Shown piece by piece: positions 41,013-48,239 of a stretch of 48,239 bases of DNA. The DNA is from Actinomycetes bacterium (GTDB lineage Bacteria; Actinomycetota; Actinomycetes; S36-B12), in the NCBI GenBank assembly GCA_024641635.1, contig JAHECS010000002.1, forward strand, positions 133,839 to 182,077, read 5' to 3'. A program made the position numbers and the translations under genes. The first letter of the stretch is position 1. Each line of letters opens with the position of its first letter. Under the pieces are notes generated by a model. The model saw nothing but the letters and a program-made list of their open reading frames with translations. It was not told the origin of the DNA and did no database searches.

Positions 41013-42167
41013 CTACTGGACCCCGAACTCCGCGCACTTCGCCTTGATCTCGTCCGTCGTGCACACCTTGTCCACGGTGGTGAAGCCGTCAGCGATGACG
41101 TCCTTCACGTTCTCCGGGTAGATGGCCTGCGGCACGAGCAGGACGCTCGGGACGTCCGCACCCGACTCGCTGTCGGCGGTGGCGCCGGTAGCGAGAGCGT
41201 CGGCTGACGCCTGGTCCCCATTGAGAAGGGCGACTGCGAGGTCGGCAGCCGCCTGGGCCTCCTGCTTGACAGCCTTGTAGACCGTCATGCACTGGGTGCC
41301 GAGCAGCACGCGCTGCAGACCCTCATCGGTGGCGTCCTGGCCGGTGGTGAAGATCTTGCCGGCCTGGCCGTTGCGGTCGAGGACTGCGATCACAGCGCCG
41401 CCGAGGCCGTCGTTCGCGGACGCAACGCCCACGAAGTCACCATTGGCCTCGGTGTACATCTGCTCGAAGATGGTGCCGGCCTTCGTGTTGTCCCAGTCCG
41501 GAACGGACTGGTCGGCGGTCGGCGTGAAGCCGGCAGCCTCGATGGCCGTCGAGTAGCCCTGCTTGAACAGCGTGGCGTTGTTGTCGGTCGGGGAGCCGTT
41601 GAGGTACGCAACGGGACCCTCGGTGATGCCGGCGTCGTTCAGGCACTTGACCAGGCCCTCGCCGATGGTGGTGCCCACGGCCACGTTGTCGAAGGACACG
41701 TAGTACTGGGCTCCGCCGCCGAGAGTGAGACGGTCGTAGTCGATGACGGGAACGCCGGCTGCCGTCGCCTTGGCGATGACTGCTGCGCCGGTCTCGCTGT
41801 CGAGGTTGACGATGGCGAGGACGCCGCAACCGCTGGCGAGCATGCCCTCGGCGATGGTGGCGAACTTCGCCTTGTCACCGTTGGCGTTCTGGATGTCGTA
41901 CTCGACGCCAGCCGCAGTGAAGGCCTCCTCGAGGAACGGACGGTCCGCGGTCTCCCAGCGAGCCGATGAAGCGGCGTCGGGAAGGATCACGCAGGCCTTG
42001 CCACCCGCGGCCACGGCCTCGGATGCCATCTCCGACGCAGGCGCCGAAGCGGCCGCCGACTCCGCAGGAGCGGATGTCTCGGTGGTATCACTGGAGCTGC
42101 TACACGCAGCGACGAGCAGGGACGCGGCCGCGAGGCTGGCTACTGCTCCGATCAGTTTCTTGGACAT
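41013..42167 (-). CDS. xylF: Xylose-type ABC transporter substrate-binding lipoprotein
   Basis: A 384-residue periplasmic-binding-protein-like lipoprotein. The signal peptide ends in LVAAC (lipobox, Cys near residue 22), followed by a Ser/Thr/Ala/Glu linker to about residue 55. The mature part follows the type I sugar-binding fold: ACVILPDAASSARWETADRPFLEEAF, VPVIDYDRL and FTTGQDATDEGLQRVLLGTQCMTVYKAVKQEA, as in XylF. It captures sugar outside the membrane. The start is the ATG at 42167, where the signal peptide begins, with AAGGGA upstream; the frame stays open beyond it. A short 7-bp hairpin (42186-42201) lies between it and xylA. Confidence 0.9.
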   Translation of the reverse strand: MSKKLIGAVASLAAASLLVAACSSSSDTTETSAPAESAAASAPASEMASEAVAAGGKACVILPDAASSARWETADRPFLEEAFTAAGVEYDIQNANGDKAKFATIAEGMLASGCGVLAIVNLDSETGAAVIAKATAAGVPVIDYDRLTLGGGAQYYVSFDNVAVGTTIGEGLVKCLNDAGITEGPVAYLNGSPTDNNATLFKQGYSTAIEAAGFTPTADQSVPDWDNTKAGTIFEQMYTEANGDFVGVASANDGLGGAVIAVLDRNGQAGKIFTTGQDATDEGLQRVLLGTQCMTVYKAVKQEAQAAADLAVALLNGDQASADALATGATADSESGADVPSVLLVPQAIYPENVKDVIADGFTTVDKVCTTDEIKAKCAEFGVQ

Positions 42168-42240
42168 GCGTTGCTGTCCCTTCCCCGCAGGCGAGCCTGC
42201 GATTTCTTGGTGTGTGAGGTGGTGCTGTCGGTCCCGAGGA

Positions 42241-43407
42241 TCAGGCGATCCCCAGGATGTGATCGACGACGAGCTGGTCGAGCTTCTCGATGCCGAACCC
42301 GCGTGATGCGAGGGAGTCGACGTCGAACTGCTCGTCCATGAGCCCGGCTGCGGCTTCCGTTGAGTACGGGCCCACAGACGGCTCCGCGAGCTGCGGGACG
42401 CCGGTGTACGACATCGCCGCGGCAACACGGGGATCAGAGTCGAACTCGCGGGCCTTCTCCGCGAGCGCGAGGTAGTTGCGGATGCAGCCTCGGGCGAAGT
42501 CCCACACGCCCTCGACGTCCTCGGTGCGGTAGGCGTGGGCGTCGAAGTGCTTGACGCCCGCGTATCCGCTGTTCTCCAGCAGGCGCACGAGGAAGAAGTG
42601 GTCCTTGATGCCCTCGGAGCCGAACCTGAAGTCCTGGTCGAAGCGGCCGATCCGCTGGTCGTTGAGGTCGATGTGGAAGAGCTTTCCCTGCCACAGCGTC
42701 TGCGCGACGCCCTGGTAGAAGCTCAGCCCGGACATCGTCTCGTGCGCGACCTCGGGGTTCAGGCCCACCATCTCCTGGTGCTCCAGCGTGGAGATGAACC
42801 CGAGCGCGTGACCGACGGTGGGCAGGAAGATGTCGCCGCGGGGCTCGTTGGGCTTCGGCTCGAGGGCGAAGCGGATGTCGTACCCCTTGTCCTTGACGTA
42901 TCCCGCCAGGAAGTCGAGGGCCTCTGCGTAGCGGGCCAGCGCGTCCCGGGTGTCCTTGGCGGCCGCGGACTCGACGCCCTCGCGCCCGCCCCAGAACACG
43001 TAGATGGGAGCTCCGAGCTCGGCCGCCACGTCGATGTTGCGCATCGACTTCTGGATGGCGTAGCGACGGACCTGCGGATCGTTCGACGTGAAGGCGCCGT
43101 CCTTGAACACCGGGTGGTAGAAGAGATTGGTCGTCGCCATCGAGCACACCAGACCGGTCTCGTCGAGCGTCTTCTTGAACGCGTCGAGCTCGGCCCGGCG
43201 CTGCGACTCCGGCGCCCCGAAGGTCATGAGGTCGTCGTCGTGGAAGCTCACGCCGTACACGCCGAGATCGGCGAGGCCCCTGAGCATGTCGGCCACTTCG
43301 ATCTTGGGCCGGACCGCCTCGCCGAACGGGTCTCGGCCGCGGTTGCCCACGGTCCAGAGGCCGAAGGAGAACTTGTGCTCGGGTCGGGCGGTGAGTTCAG
43401 GTGACAC
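42241..43407 (-). CDS. xylA: Xylose isomerase
   Basis: A 388-residue class I xylose isomerase, the short actinobacterial form. It converts D-xylose to D-xylulose with two divalent metals. Active-site blocks: His56 and following aspartates in VSFHDDDLMTFG, EPKPNEPRGD (metal Glu and Lys), GLNPEVAHE (metal Glu and His), DLNDQRIGRFDQD (metal aspartates) and FDAHAYRTED. The start is the GTG at 43407, preceded by AGGAG at 6-7 bases; the same frame runs open about 38 codons further but has no family match. Upstream dyads suggest repression by the ROK protein. Confidence 0.94.
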   Translation of the reverse strand: MSPELTARPEHKFSFGLWTVGNRGRDPFGEAVRPKIEVADMLRGLADLGVYGVSFHDDDLMTFGAPESQRRAELDAFKKTLDETGLVCSMATTNLFYHPVFKDGAFTSNDPQVRRYAIQKSMRNIDVAAELGAPIYVFWGGREGVESAAAKDTRDALARYAEALDFLAGYVKDKGYDIRFALEPKPNEPRGDIFLPTVGHALGFISTLEHQEMVGLNPEVAHETMSGLSFYQGVAQTLWQGKLFHIDLNDQRIGRFDQDFRFGSEGIKDHFFLVRLLENSGYAGVKHFDAHAYRTEDVEGVWDFARGCIRNYLALAEKAREFDSDPRVAAAMSYTGVPQLAEPSVGPYSTEAAAGLMDEQFDVDSLASRGFGIEKLDQLVVDHILGIA

Positions 43408-43441
43408 GGTGCTCCTCGTGCGTCGTCCGCGCTCTGCGGCA

Positions 43442-43462
43442 CGACAACGGTAATTGTTGTCG
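43442..43462. promoter_or_regulatory. Candidate ROK (XylR) operator 1
   Basis: Inverted repeat CGACAAC-N7-GTTGTCG, 35 bases upstream of the xylA GTG. On the minus strand a possible promoter, TTGTGT (43492-43497), 16-base spacer, CATATG (43470-43475), lies just upstream of the dyad, so a bound repressor would block RNA polymerase. The spacer contains ACGGTAA, shared with dyad 2. Confidence 0.55.
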
Positions 43463-43520
43463 CTGCCAACATATGTCGAAGGACCCTTGCGACACAACCG
43501 CTTACTGCAACGATTCGACA

Positions 43521-43533
43521 CGTTACGGTAACG
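43521..43533. promoter_or_regulatory. Candidate ROK (XylR) operator 2
   Basis: CGTTACGGTAACG is a 13-base palindrome in the xylB-xylA gap, again containing ACGGTAA. It lies upstream of the possible xylA promoter and may be a second binding site for the ROK regulator. Confidence 0.45.
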
Positions 43534-43569
43534 ATTTGGTCACGCGGCGACGCGCTCCGCGGGCGTGCC

Positions 43570-44961
43570 TCAGACGGGGTAGAGGGCGACGCGGGACTCC
43601 GCGTACTGCTCCCGCACGGCGGCGACCGGCGTCGCCTCGTGAACCACCGTCTCCCCCGCGCGGGCCTCGGCCCATGCCGGCGGCTCGGCTGCTCCCGACA
43701 GCACCCAGGCGGCCTGCCGAGCCGCTCCGTCCGCGACGTACTCGCCGGGCGGTGGGATGACGACAGGGACGGAGAAGAGCGTGGCGGCCACGGCACCGAC
43801 CGCCGGATTGGCCGCCGCTCCGCCGACCAGGAGGATCCTCTCCGGCTCGACGCCGACCGCGACCAGCGCGTCGACCGCCTCCGCCAGCCCGCCCATCATC
43901 CCCTCGACGGATGCTCGGGCGACGTTCTCCGGCGTGAGGTTCGACCGGGTGATGCCGTGCAGTGAGCCCCGCGCCTCCGGCAGGTTGGGCGTGCGCTCGC
44001 CGTCGAGATACGGCAGGAGCGACAGCCCTCCGGCACCGGGCTCGGCGGCGAGGGCGAGCCTGGCGAACTCGTCGACGTCGACACCCAGGAGCTCGGCCGT
44101 GGCAGTGAGGACGCGGGCCGCGTTGAGCGTGCACACCAGCGGCAGGAAGTGCCCCGTCGCATCCGCGAACCCAGCCACGAAGCCGCTCGGGTCGCGCGCC
44201 GGCACCTCCGACACCGCGAATGCCGTCCCGGATGTTCCCAGGGAGACCACGACGTCGCCCGGGTGAAGGCCGAGTCCCAGGGCGGCCCCCATGTTGTCGC
44301 CTGTGCCCGGGCCGAGGGCGATGCCGGACGCCGTGCGGCCGATCACCTCGCCCGGCGCCGCCACGCGCGGAACCTCCGGCGCGTGGCCGAGCGCCATCGC
44401 GAGCAGGTCGTCCCGGTATGCGCCGGTGATGGGCGACCAGTACCCCGTGCCTGATGCCTCGCCCCGGTCGGTCGCCGCCACCGCCGGGCGGCCCGCGAGC
44501 AGCCACGTCAGGTAGTCGTGCGGCAGCATCATCCGGGCGGTTCGTGCGGCGTTCTCAGGCTCCATGCGGGCCATCCACCGGGCCTTGGTGACGGTGAAGG
44601 CCGCGACTGGCACGCTGCCGACCGCCTCCGCCCAGGCCGCCGGCCCGCCGAGTTCGTCCACCAGGTCGAGCGCATCCGGGGCGGAGCGGGTGTCGTTCCA
44701 CAGGAGGGCGGGCCGGATGACGTCGCCCGACTCATCGAGGGCGACCATGCCGTGCTGCTGCCCGGCGATGCTCAGCGCCTCGACGCCCTCGAGAACTCCG
44801 GAGGTGGCCTGGTCGAGGGCCTCGACCCAGGCCGACGGATGGACCTCGGTGCCGTCCGGATGCGCGGCGCGCGCCTCGCGCACGAGCACACCGGTCTCGG
44901 CATCGCGGACGACGATCTTCACGGACTGGGTGGAGGAGTCCACACCTGCAACGAGGGCCAT
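43570..44961 (-). CDS. xylB: Xylulokinase
   Basis: A 463-residue FGGY-family sugar kinase that phosphorylates D-xylulose to xylulose 5-phosphate, entering the pentose phosphate path. The N-terminal domain begins [15 protein letters not shown] with the family Asp; [13 protein letters not shown] and LLWNDTRS are typical of xylulokinases. The second domain has [14 protein letters not shown] and [21 protein letters not shown]. The GxGxxD-type substrate contacts are consistent with XylB. Length is in the usual range. It is upstream of xylA with a 162-base gap that holds the dyads, so it may have its own promoter in the 79-base gap before 45041. Confidence 0.92.
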   Translation of the reverse strand: MALVAGVDSSTQSVKIVVRDAETGVLVREARAAHPDGTEVHPSAWVEALDQATSGVLEGVEALSIAGQQHGMVALDESGDVIRPALLWNDTRSAPDALDLVDELGGPAAWAEAVGSVPVAAFTVTKARWMARMEPENAARTARMMLPHDYLTWLLAGRPAVAATDRGEASGTGYWSPITGAYRDDLLAMALGHAPEVPRVAAPGEVIGRTASGIALGPGTGDNMGAALGLGLHPGDVVVSLGTSGTAFAVSEVPARDPSGFVAGFADATGHFLPLVCTLNAARVLTATAELLGVDVDEFARLALAAEPGAGGLSLLPYLDGERTPNLPEARGSLHGITRSNLTPENVARASVEGMMGGLAEAVDALVAVGVEPERILLVGGAAANPAVGAVAATLFSVPVVIPPPGEYVADGAARQAAWVLSGAAEPPAWAEARAGETVVHEATPVAAVREQYAESRVALYPV

Positions 44962-45040
44962 GCCCGCAAACTACATTCCCTTACCCGGACTTTGCCCGGG
45001 GAAGGTTCGCCCTTCATCGACCGGGCGGCACCATCGACCT

Positions 45041-46360
45041 GTGACCGCACGTCTCGGACTGAGCACCCCGCCCTCCCTCGCCGCGCATCACCGCGAGTTC
45101 GGGCGACTGCCCCTCGTCGATGCGCGACGCGGGGACCGGCCCGGAGACCTCGTCGACGACGTCGAGCGGGCCGCGCTTCGCGGCCGAGGCGGAGGCTGGT
45201 TCCCCACGCACCTGAAACTGCGCGCCGTCGTGGACAGCTCCGCGGCCCGCGGTCCGCTCAGCAGGAGCCGTCGCCCGGTCGTCATCGGCAACGGCATGGA
45301 GGGCGAGCCCGCCAGCGGCAAGGACGCCGCCCTCCTGACGCGATCTCCCCACCTCGTTCTCGACGGAATCAGCGCAGCAGCGCGGACCATCGGCGCGACG
45401 GACGCCTTCATCGCGGTGCACCGTGGCTCTCCCGCCGTTCCCTCTCTCGAGGTCGCCCTGGCCGAGCGCGCGTCGTCACGCATCGACCCCGTGACGATAC
45501 GAATCGTCACCCCGCCGGCCCGCTACGTCGCGAGCGAGGAGAGCGCGCTGGCCCATTGGGTCGGCGACGGAGAGGCGACCCCCGTCTTCCCCGACCGGCC
45601 CTTCCAGCGCGGGGCCGCGGGGCGGCCCACCCTCGTCCAGAACGCGGAGACACTCGCGCACCTCGGGCTGATCGCGCGGCGCGGCGGGGCGTGGTTCGCC
45701 GAGGTGGGCGCGCCGGGTGCCCCGGGCACGACGCTGGTGACCGTCGGCGGCTCCGTGCCGAACCCGGGCGTCGTCGAGGTGCCGACAGGGACAGCCGTGC
45801 ACGAGATCCTCGCGCGCTGCGGGGGGCCGGCGGGCACCGTGCGCGGATACCTCACTGGGGGCTACGGCGGTGGCTGGGTCGCTGCCGGGGATTTCGACCA
45901 GGCCGCCTGGGACCCGGACTCGGTGCGCGCCGCCGGCGGGGTGATCGGCGCCTCGGTGCTGTGGGCCATCGGCGAGCTCACCTGCCCGCTGGAGGAGCTG
46001 GCCCGGGTCACCGCATGGATGGCCGGCGAGAGCGCGGGCCAGTGCGGGCCGTGCATGTTCGGTCTCCCCTCCGTGGCCGAGGACGTACGGTCCCTCGCGC
46101 TGCGCACCGCGGACGGCGTCGAGTTCAAGCAACTGCAGAATCGGCTGCGCCTCATCACGGGGCGAGGCGGGTGCAAGCATCCCGACGGCACCGCCCGGCT
46201 CGTCGCCACGGCCCTGGATGCCTTCCCGGACGAGGTCGCGCTGCACCTGGACCGCCGATGCTCGGTCGCGGGCCGCCGCGGGACGGACCCGGCCGGCACC
46301 CTTCCCGTTCCGCCCGCGCGACTCCCCGGCCTCGACCTGCGCCGACGGGACTTCACATGA
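45041..46360 (+). CDS. NuoF-like flavoprotein / NADH-binding oxidoreductase
   Basis: A 439-residue protein resembling the 51-kDa subunit of complex I, but outside any nuo operon. The FMN/NADH block is seen as LRGRGGGWFPTHLK and GNGMEGEPASGKD; an SLBB-type segment (VPNPGVVEVPTGTAVHEIL) follows; the C-terminal cluster region is GESAGQCGPCMFGL with a last Cys in GRGGCKHPDG. NuoF has Ser-Cys-Gly at the first position; here it is Ser-Ala-Gly, so only three of four cluster cysteines remain. It should move electrons between NAD(P)H and the ferredoxin encoded next, which overlaps it by four bases. Start GTG at 45041; the frame is open further upstream across xylB antisense. Confidence 0.82.
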   Translation: MTARLGLSTPPSLAAHHREFGRLPLVDARRGDRPGDLVDDVERAALRGRGGGWFPTHLKLRAVVDSSAARGPLSRSRRPVVIGNGMEGEPASGKDAALLTRSPHLVLDGISAAARTIGATDAFIAVHRGSPAVPSLEVALAERASSRIDPVTIRIVTPPARYVASEESALAHWVGDGEATPVFPDRPFQRGAAGRPTLVQNAETLAHLGLIARRGGAWFAEVGAPGAPGTTLVTVGGSVPNPGVVEVPTGTAVHEILARCGGPAGTVRGYLTGGYGGGWVAAGDFDQAAWDPDSVRAAGGVIGASVLWAIGELTCPLEELARVTAWMAGESAGQCGPCMFGLPSVAEDVRSLALRTADGVEFKQLQNRLRLITGRGGCKHPDGTARLVATALDAFPDEVALHLDRRCSVAGRRGTDPAGTLPVPPARLPGLDLRRRDFT

Positions 46361-46578
46361 GCACGGAACCTGTCGGCACCCTGGTCCTTGACCCGATCCG
46401 CTGCGACGGGCGCGGCATGTGCCACGACGCGGCGCCCGGGCTGATCGAGCTCGACGAGTGGGGCTACCCGTTGCTGCCGAGCGGAACTCTGCGCGCGCCG
46501 ATCGAGCGTTCGGACATGAAGGCCGCACGTGACGCGACGCACGCGTGCCCGCTGCTGGCCCTCCACATCGAGAGGTAG
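46357..46578 (+). CDS. Small ferredoxin, three cluster cysteines
   Basis: A 73-residue ferredoxin. Cluster ligands are Cys-x5-Cys in IRCDGRGMCHDAAPGL and a third Cys in ACPLLALHI, the layout of a single 3Fe-4S (or incomplete 4Fe-4S) cluster. ATG at 46357 overlaps the NuoF-like stop as ATGA, so the two are made together and probably form an NAD(P)H-ferredoxin electron chain. The final electron acceptor is not in the window. It is unlike the P450-type ferredoxin at 24509 in spacing and in its acidic residues. Confidence 0.85.
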   Translation: MSTEPVGTLVLDPIRCDGRGMCHDAAPGLIELDEWGYPLLPSGTLRAPIERSDMKAARDATHACPLLALHIER

Positions 46579-46587
46579 CCTCGTGGG

Positions 46588-46824
46588 GTGAGCTACCCCC
46601 CGTCCGACGCACGGTTCCAGACATCGACGGCGACGAAGGTGATCGCTGTCGTCGTCGCGATCCTCACCGGCGGCTACATGCTGCCGTGGGCCATCGCCGC
46701 GGTGCGCGACCTGCGGACACACGTGAGCGTGCTCCTCGTCAACCTGCTGCTCGGGTGGACCATCATCGGCTGGGTGGTGGCCCTGGTGATGTCGCTGCGC
46801 CGGTTGCGCCCCGACGAGGGCTGA
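46588..46824 (+). CDS. Small two-helix membrane protein (superinfection-immunity-like domain)
   Basis: A 78-residue protein with two hydrophobic helices: TKVIAVVVAILTGGYMLPWAIAAV and VLLVNLLLGWTIIGWVVALVMSL, ending in basic residues. The Asn-Leu-Leu-Leu-Gly-Trp-Thr-Ile-Ile-Gly-Trp core matches the small membrane domain named after the phage T4 superinfection-immunity protein, widespread in bacterial chromosomes. It does not imply a prophage. GTG start; ten bases after the ferredoxin stop, so it may be co-transcribed. A function with the NuoF-like/ferredoxin pair is unknown. Confidence 0.75.
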   Translation: MSYPPSDARFQTSTATKVIAVVVAILTGGYMLPWAIAAVRDLRTHVSVLLVNLLLGWTIIGWVVALVMSLRRLRPDEG

Positions 46825-46902
46825 CAACCGAACGTTCCGTCAGGCGGGAACCCTGTCCCACCTGGGGTGCCTCGTGCGGGACGAAGGGGGCAGACTGCGC
46901 CC

Positions 46903-48239
46903 ATGGACTTCTACGGGCACATCATCGACGGCGAGGAGGTGCCCTCACTCGACGGCGCCACCATGGCCGACATCGACCCCTTCACGCGGGAGCAGTGGGC
47001 GACGGTCGCCTGCGGCGGCAAGGCCGACGCAGACCGTGCGGTCGCCGCTGCACGGAAGGCGTTCGACGAAGGCCCGTGGCCGCGGATGGGCTACGAGAAG
47101 CGACAGGCCATCATGCACCGGCTCGCCGACCTCATGGACGAGCATGCCGACGAGATCGCCATGGCCGACACGCGTGACATGGGCAAGCCGATCGTGCAGG
47201 CGCACCATGACGTTGCCCGGTCGTCGTGGAACGTCCGCTTCTTCGCCGATCACGCCCGGATGACCCCGTCCGAGGCGTACCCGATGGACTCCGGCCACCA
47301 CGCCTACACCCGCTTCGACCCGACGGGCGTCGCGGTGGCCATCTCGCCGTGGAACTTCCCGCTCATGCTGGGCACGTGGAAGGTCATGCCGGCTCTGGCA
47401 TGGGGCAACACCGTCGTCTGGAAGCCTGCGGAGGACACCCCCGTGTCCGCCACCCTGGTCGGCCGACTCGCTCTCGAGGCCGGCATGCCTCCGGGAGTCC
47501 TCAACGTCGTGCACGGCTACGGCCCGGACTCGGCCGGCTCCGCACTGACGAGCAACCCGGACGTCGACCGCATCACCTTCACCGGTGAGTCCGGCACGGG
47601 CAAGATCATCAGTGGCGCAGGCTCCAAGAACCTCGTCCCCGTCAGCCTCGAGCTCGGCGGCAAGGGCGCGAACATCGTGTTCGACGACGCCGAGCTGGAC
47701 AACGCCGTTCACTGGGCGGTCCAGGCGATCTTCCGCAACGCCGGACAGATCTGCCTGTCCGGCTCGCGGCTGTACCTGCAGGCCGGCATCTACGACGAGT
47801 TCGTCGACCGGTTCAAGGCGGCCGCCGAGGCGCTCAAGGCCGGGGACCCGAAGGACCCGACCACGGAGTTCCCACTGGCGCTGGCCAGCGAGGAGCACTT
47901 CACCAAGGTCAAGGGCTACCTCGACACCCTCGAGCTCGACGGCGGCAAGATCCTGACCGGCGGTCTTGGCGAGGGCTGGAGCGTCAAGCCGACGATCATC
48001 GTCGACGCACCCTCGAGCGCGCGCGTGTGCCGCGAGGAGATCTTCGGGCCGGTGTGCGTCGTGCAGAAGTTCGAGACCGAGGACGAGGTCGTCCACGCGG
48101 CGAACGACACCCGGTACGGCCTGAACGCCATGGTGTTCACCGAGAACCTGTCGCGCGCCCACCGGGTGTCGGCGAACCTGCGGGCCGGCACGGTGTGGGT
48201 GAACTGCTTCTTCATCCGCGACCTGCGGGCCCCGTTCGG
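46903..48239 (+). CDS. Aldehyde dehydrogenase, 3' truncated by window edge
   Basis: The reading frame is open from the ATG at 46903 to the window end, giving about 445 residues, with the last 40-50 missing. It is an aldehyde dehydrogenase with Asn151 (SPWNFP), Glu250 (SLELGGKGAN) and Cys284 (GQICLSGSR). The ending WVNCFFIRDLRAPF resembles HpaE (WVNCFFVRDLAAPF) and other 2-hydroxymuconate-semialdehyde dehydrogenases, so an aromatic ring-fission aldehyde is a reasonable substrate. It may begin another aromatic catabolic operon beyond the window. The promoter region 46825-46902 contains CCGAACGTTCCG but no copy of the MarR-type palindrome. Confidence 0.88.
   Translation, partial: MDFYGHIIDGEEVPSLDGATMADIDPFTREQWATVACGGKADADRAVAAARKAFDEGPWPRMGYEKRQAIMHRLADLMDEHADEIAMADTRDMGKPIVQAHHDVARSSWNVRFFADHARMTPSEAYPMDSGHHAYTRFDPTGVAVAISPWNFPLMLGTWKVMPALAWGNTVVWKPAEDTPVSATLVGRLALEAGMPPGVLNVVHGYGPDSAGSALTSNPDVDRITFTGESGTGKIISGAGSKNLVPVSLELGGKGANIVFDDAELDNAVHWAVQAIFRNAGQICLSGSRLYLQAGIYDEFVDRFKAAAEALKAGDPKDPTTEFPLALASEEHFTKVKGYLDTLELDGGKILTGGLGEGWSVKPTIIVDAPSSARVCREEIFGPVCVVQKFETEDEVVHAANDTRYGLNAMVFTENLSRAHRVSANLRAGTVWVNCFFIRDLRAPF

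Noticed and set aside
44978-45000. Dyad in the xylB upstream gap as a ROK operator
   Set aside because: The CCCGG/CCGGG arms are short and GC-rich, and lack the ACGGTAA core of the two better dyads.
46588-46824. Prophage remnant, from the superinfection-immunity-like domain
   Set aside because: No integrase, capsid, att repeat or other phage gene is nearby, and this small domain is common in bacterial chromosomes.
46829-46840. CCGAACGTTCCG before the last aldehyde dehydrogenase as a MarR-type operator
   Set aside because: The half-sites face outward around GAACGTTC rather than inward around a GC centre, so it does not fit the consensus.

Overview
The window is high-GC DNA with a uniform actinobacterial look: GTG starts, many 1-4 base gene overlaps, F420-type and mycobacterial-type enzyme families, and an L,D-transpeptidase. 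A soil actinomycete of the Nocardioidaceae kind is my best guess, but no taxonomic marker is present. No rRNA, tRNA, IS element, prophage or CRISPR array was seen. Genes fill almost all of it; no gap exceeds about 215 bases.

Region 1 (1-11.4 kb), module I. A 5'-truncated DUF559 gene ends in a 26-bp tandem repeat. Then come an aldehyde dehydrogenase, a FadR-type GntR regulator and a PuuC-like aldehyde dehydrogenase (minus strand), divergent from an acyl-CoA dehydrogenase. Next is a minus-strand operon of a glutamine-synthetase-like gamma-glutamylation enzyme, a class I amidotransferase and a CoA transferase, divergent from alcohol dehydrogenase, cytochrome P450 and a DinB/MDMPI-type protein. 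The two divergent promoters share the word TTGATAAATG.

Region 2 (11.4-30.5 kb), module II. Another amine-catabolism set carries a permease, an acetoacetate-decarboxylase-family protein, an LLM oxidoreductase, a P450 without the usual I-helix threonine, a second GS-like enzyme, a second amidotransferase, a third P450, a MarR regulator and a PuuD-like hydrolase. It continues in a long operon: hpaE, hpaD, an hpaG-like gene, a 3Fe-4S ferredoxin, a ferredoxin reductase, a PLP decarboxylase, a 515-residue protein of unknown function and a TPP enzyme. Six copies of a 16-bp palindrome (consensus CGTTCGGGCCCGAACG) lie in the four divergent promoters of this region, which looks like one local MarR regulon. 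Read together, modules I and II look like catabolism of an amine, probably an arylethylamine in module II: gamma-glutamylation, oxidation by P450s rather than the missing PuuB oxidase, aldehyde oxidation, hydrolysis of the glutamyl bond, and homoprotocatechuate-type meta cleavage. The substrate is inferred, not shown.

Region 3 (30.6-36.7 kb), housekeeping and envelope: CcdA plus a thioredoxin-like lipoprotein, divergent from an OmpR-type two-component system and an L,D-transpeptidase; then an SDR and a Gfo/Idh oxidoreductase.

Region 4 (36.7-45.0 kb), D-xylose use: xylB, xylA, the XylFGH ABC importer, a ROK regulator and an aldose 1-epimerase, all on the minus strand.

Region 5 (45.0 kb-end): a NuoF-like flavoprotein overlapping a small ferredoxin, a two-helix membrane protein, and an aldehyde dehydrogenase cut by the window edge.
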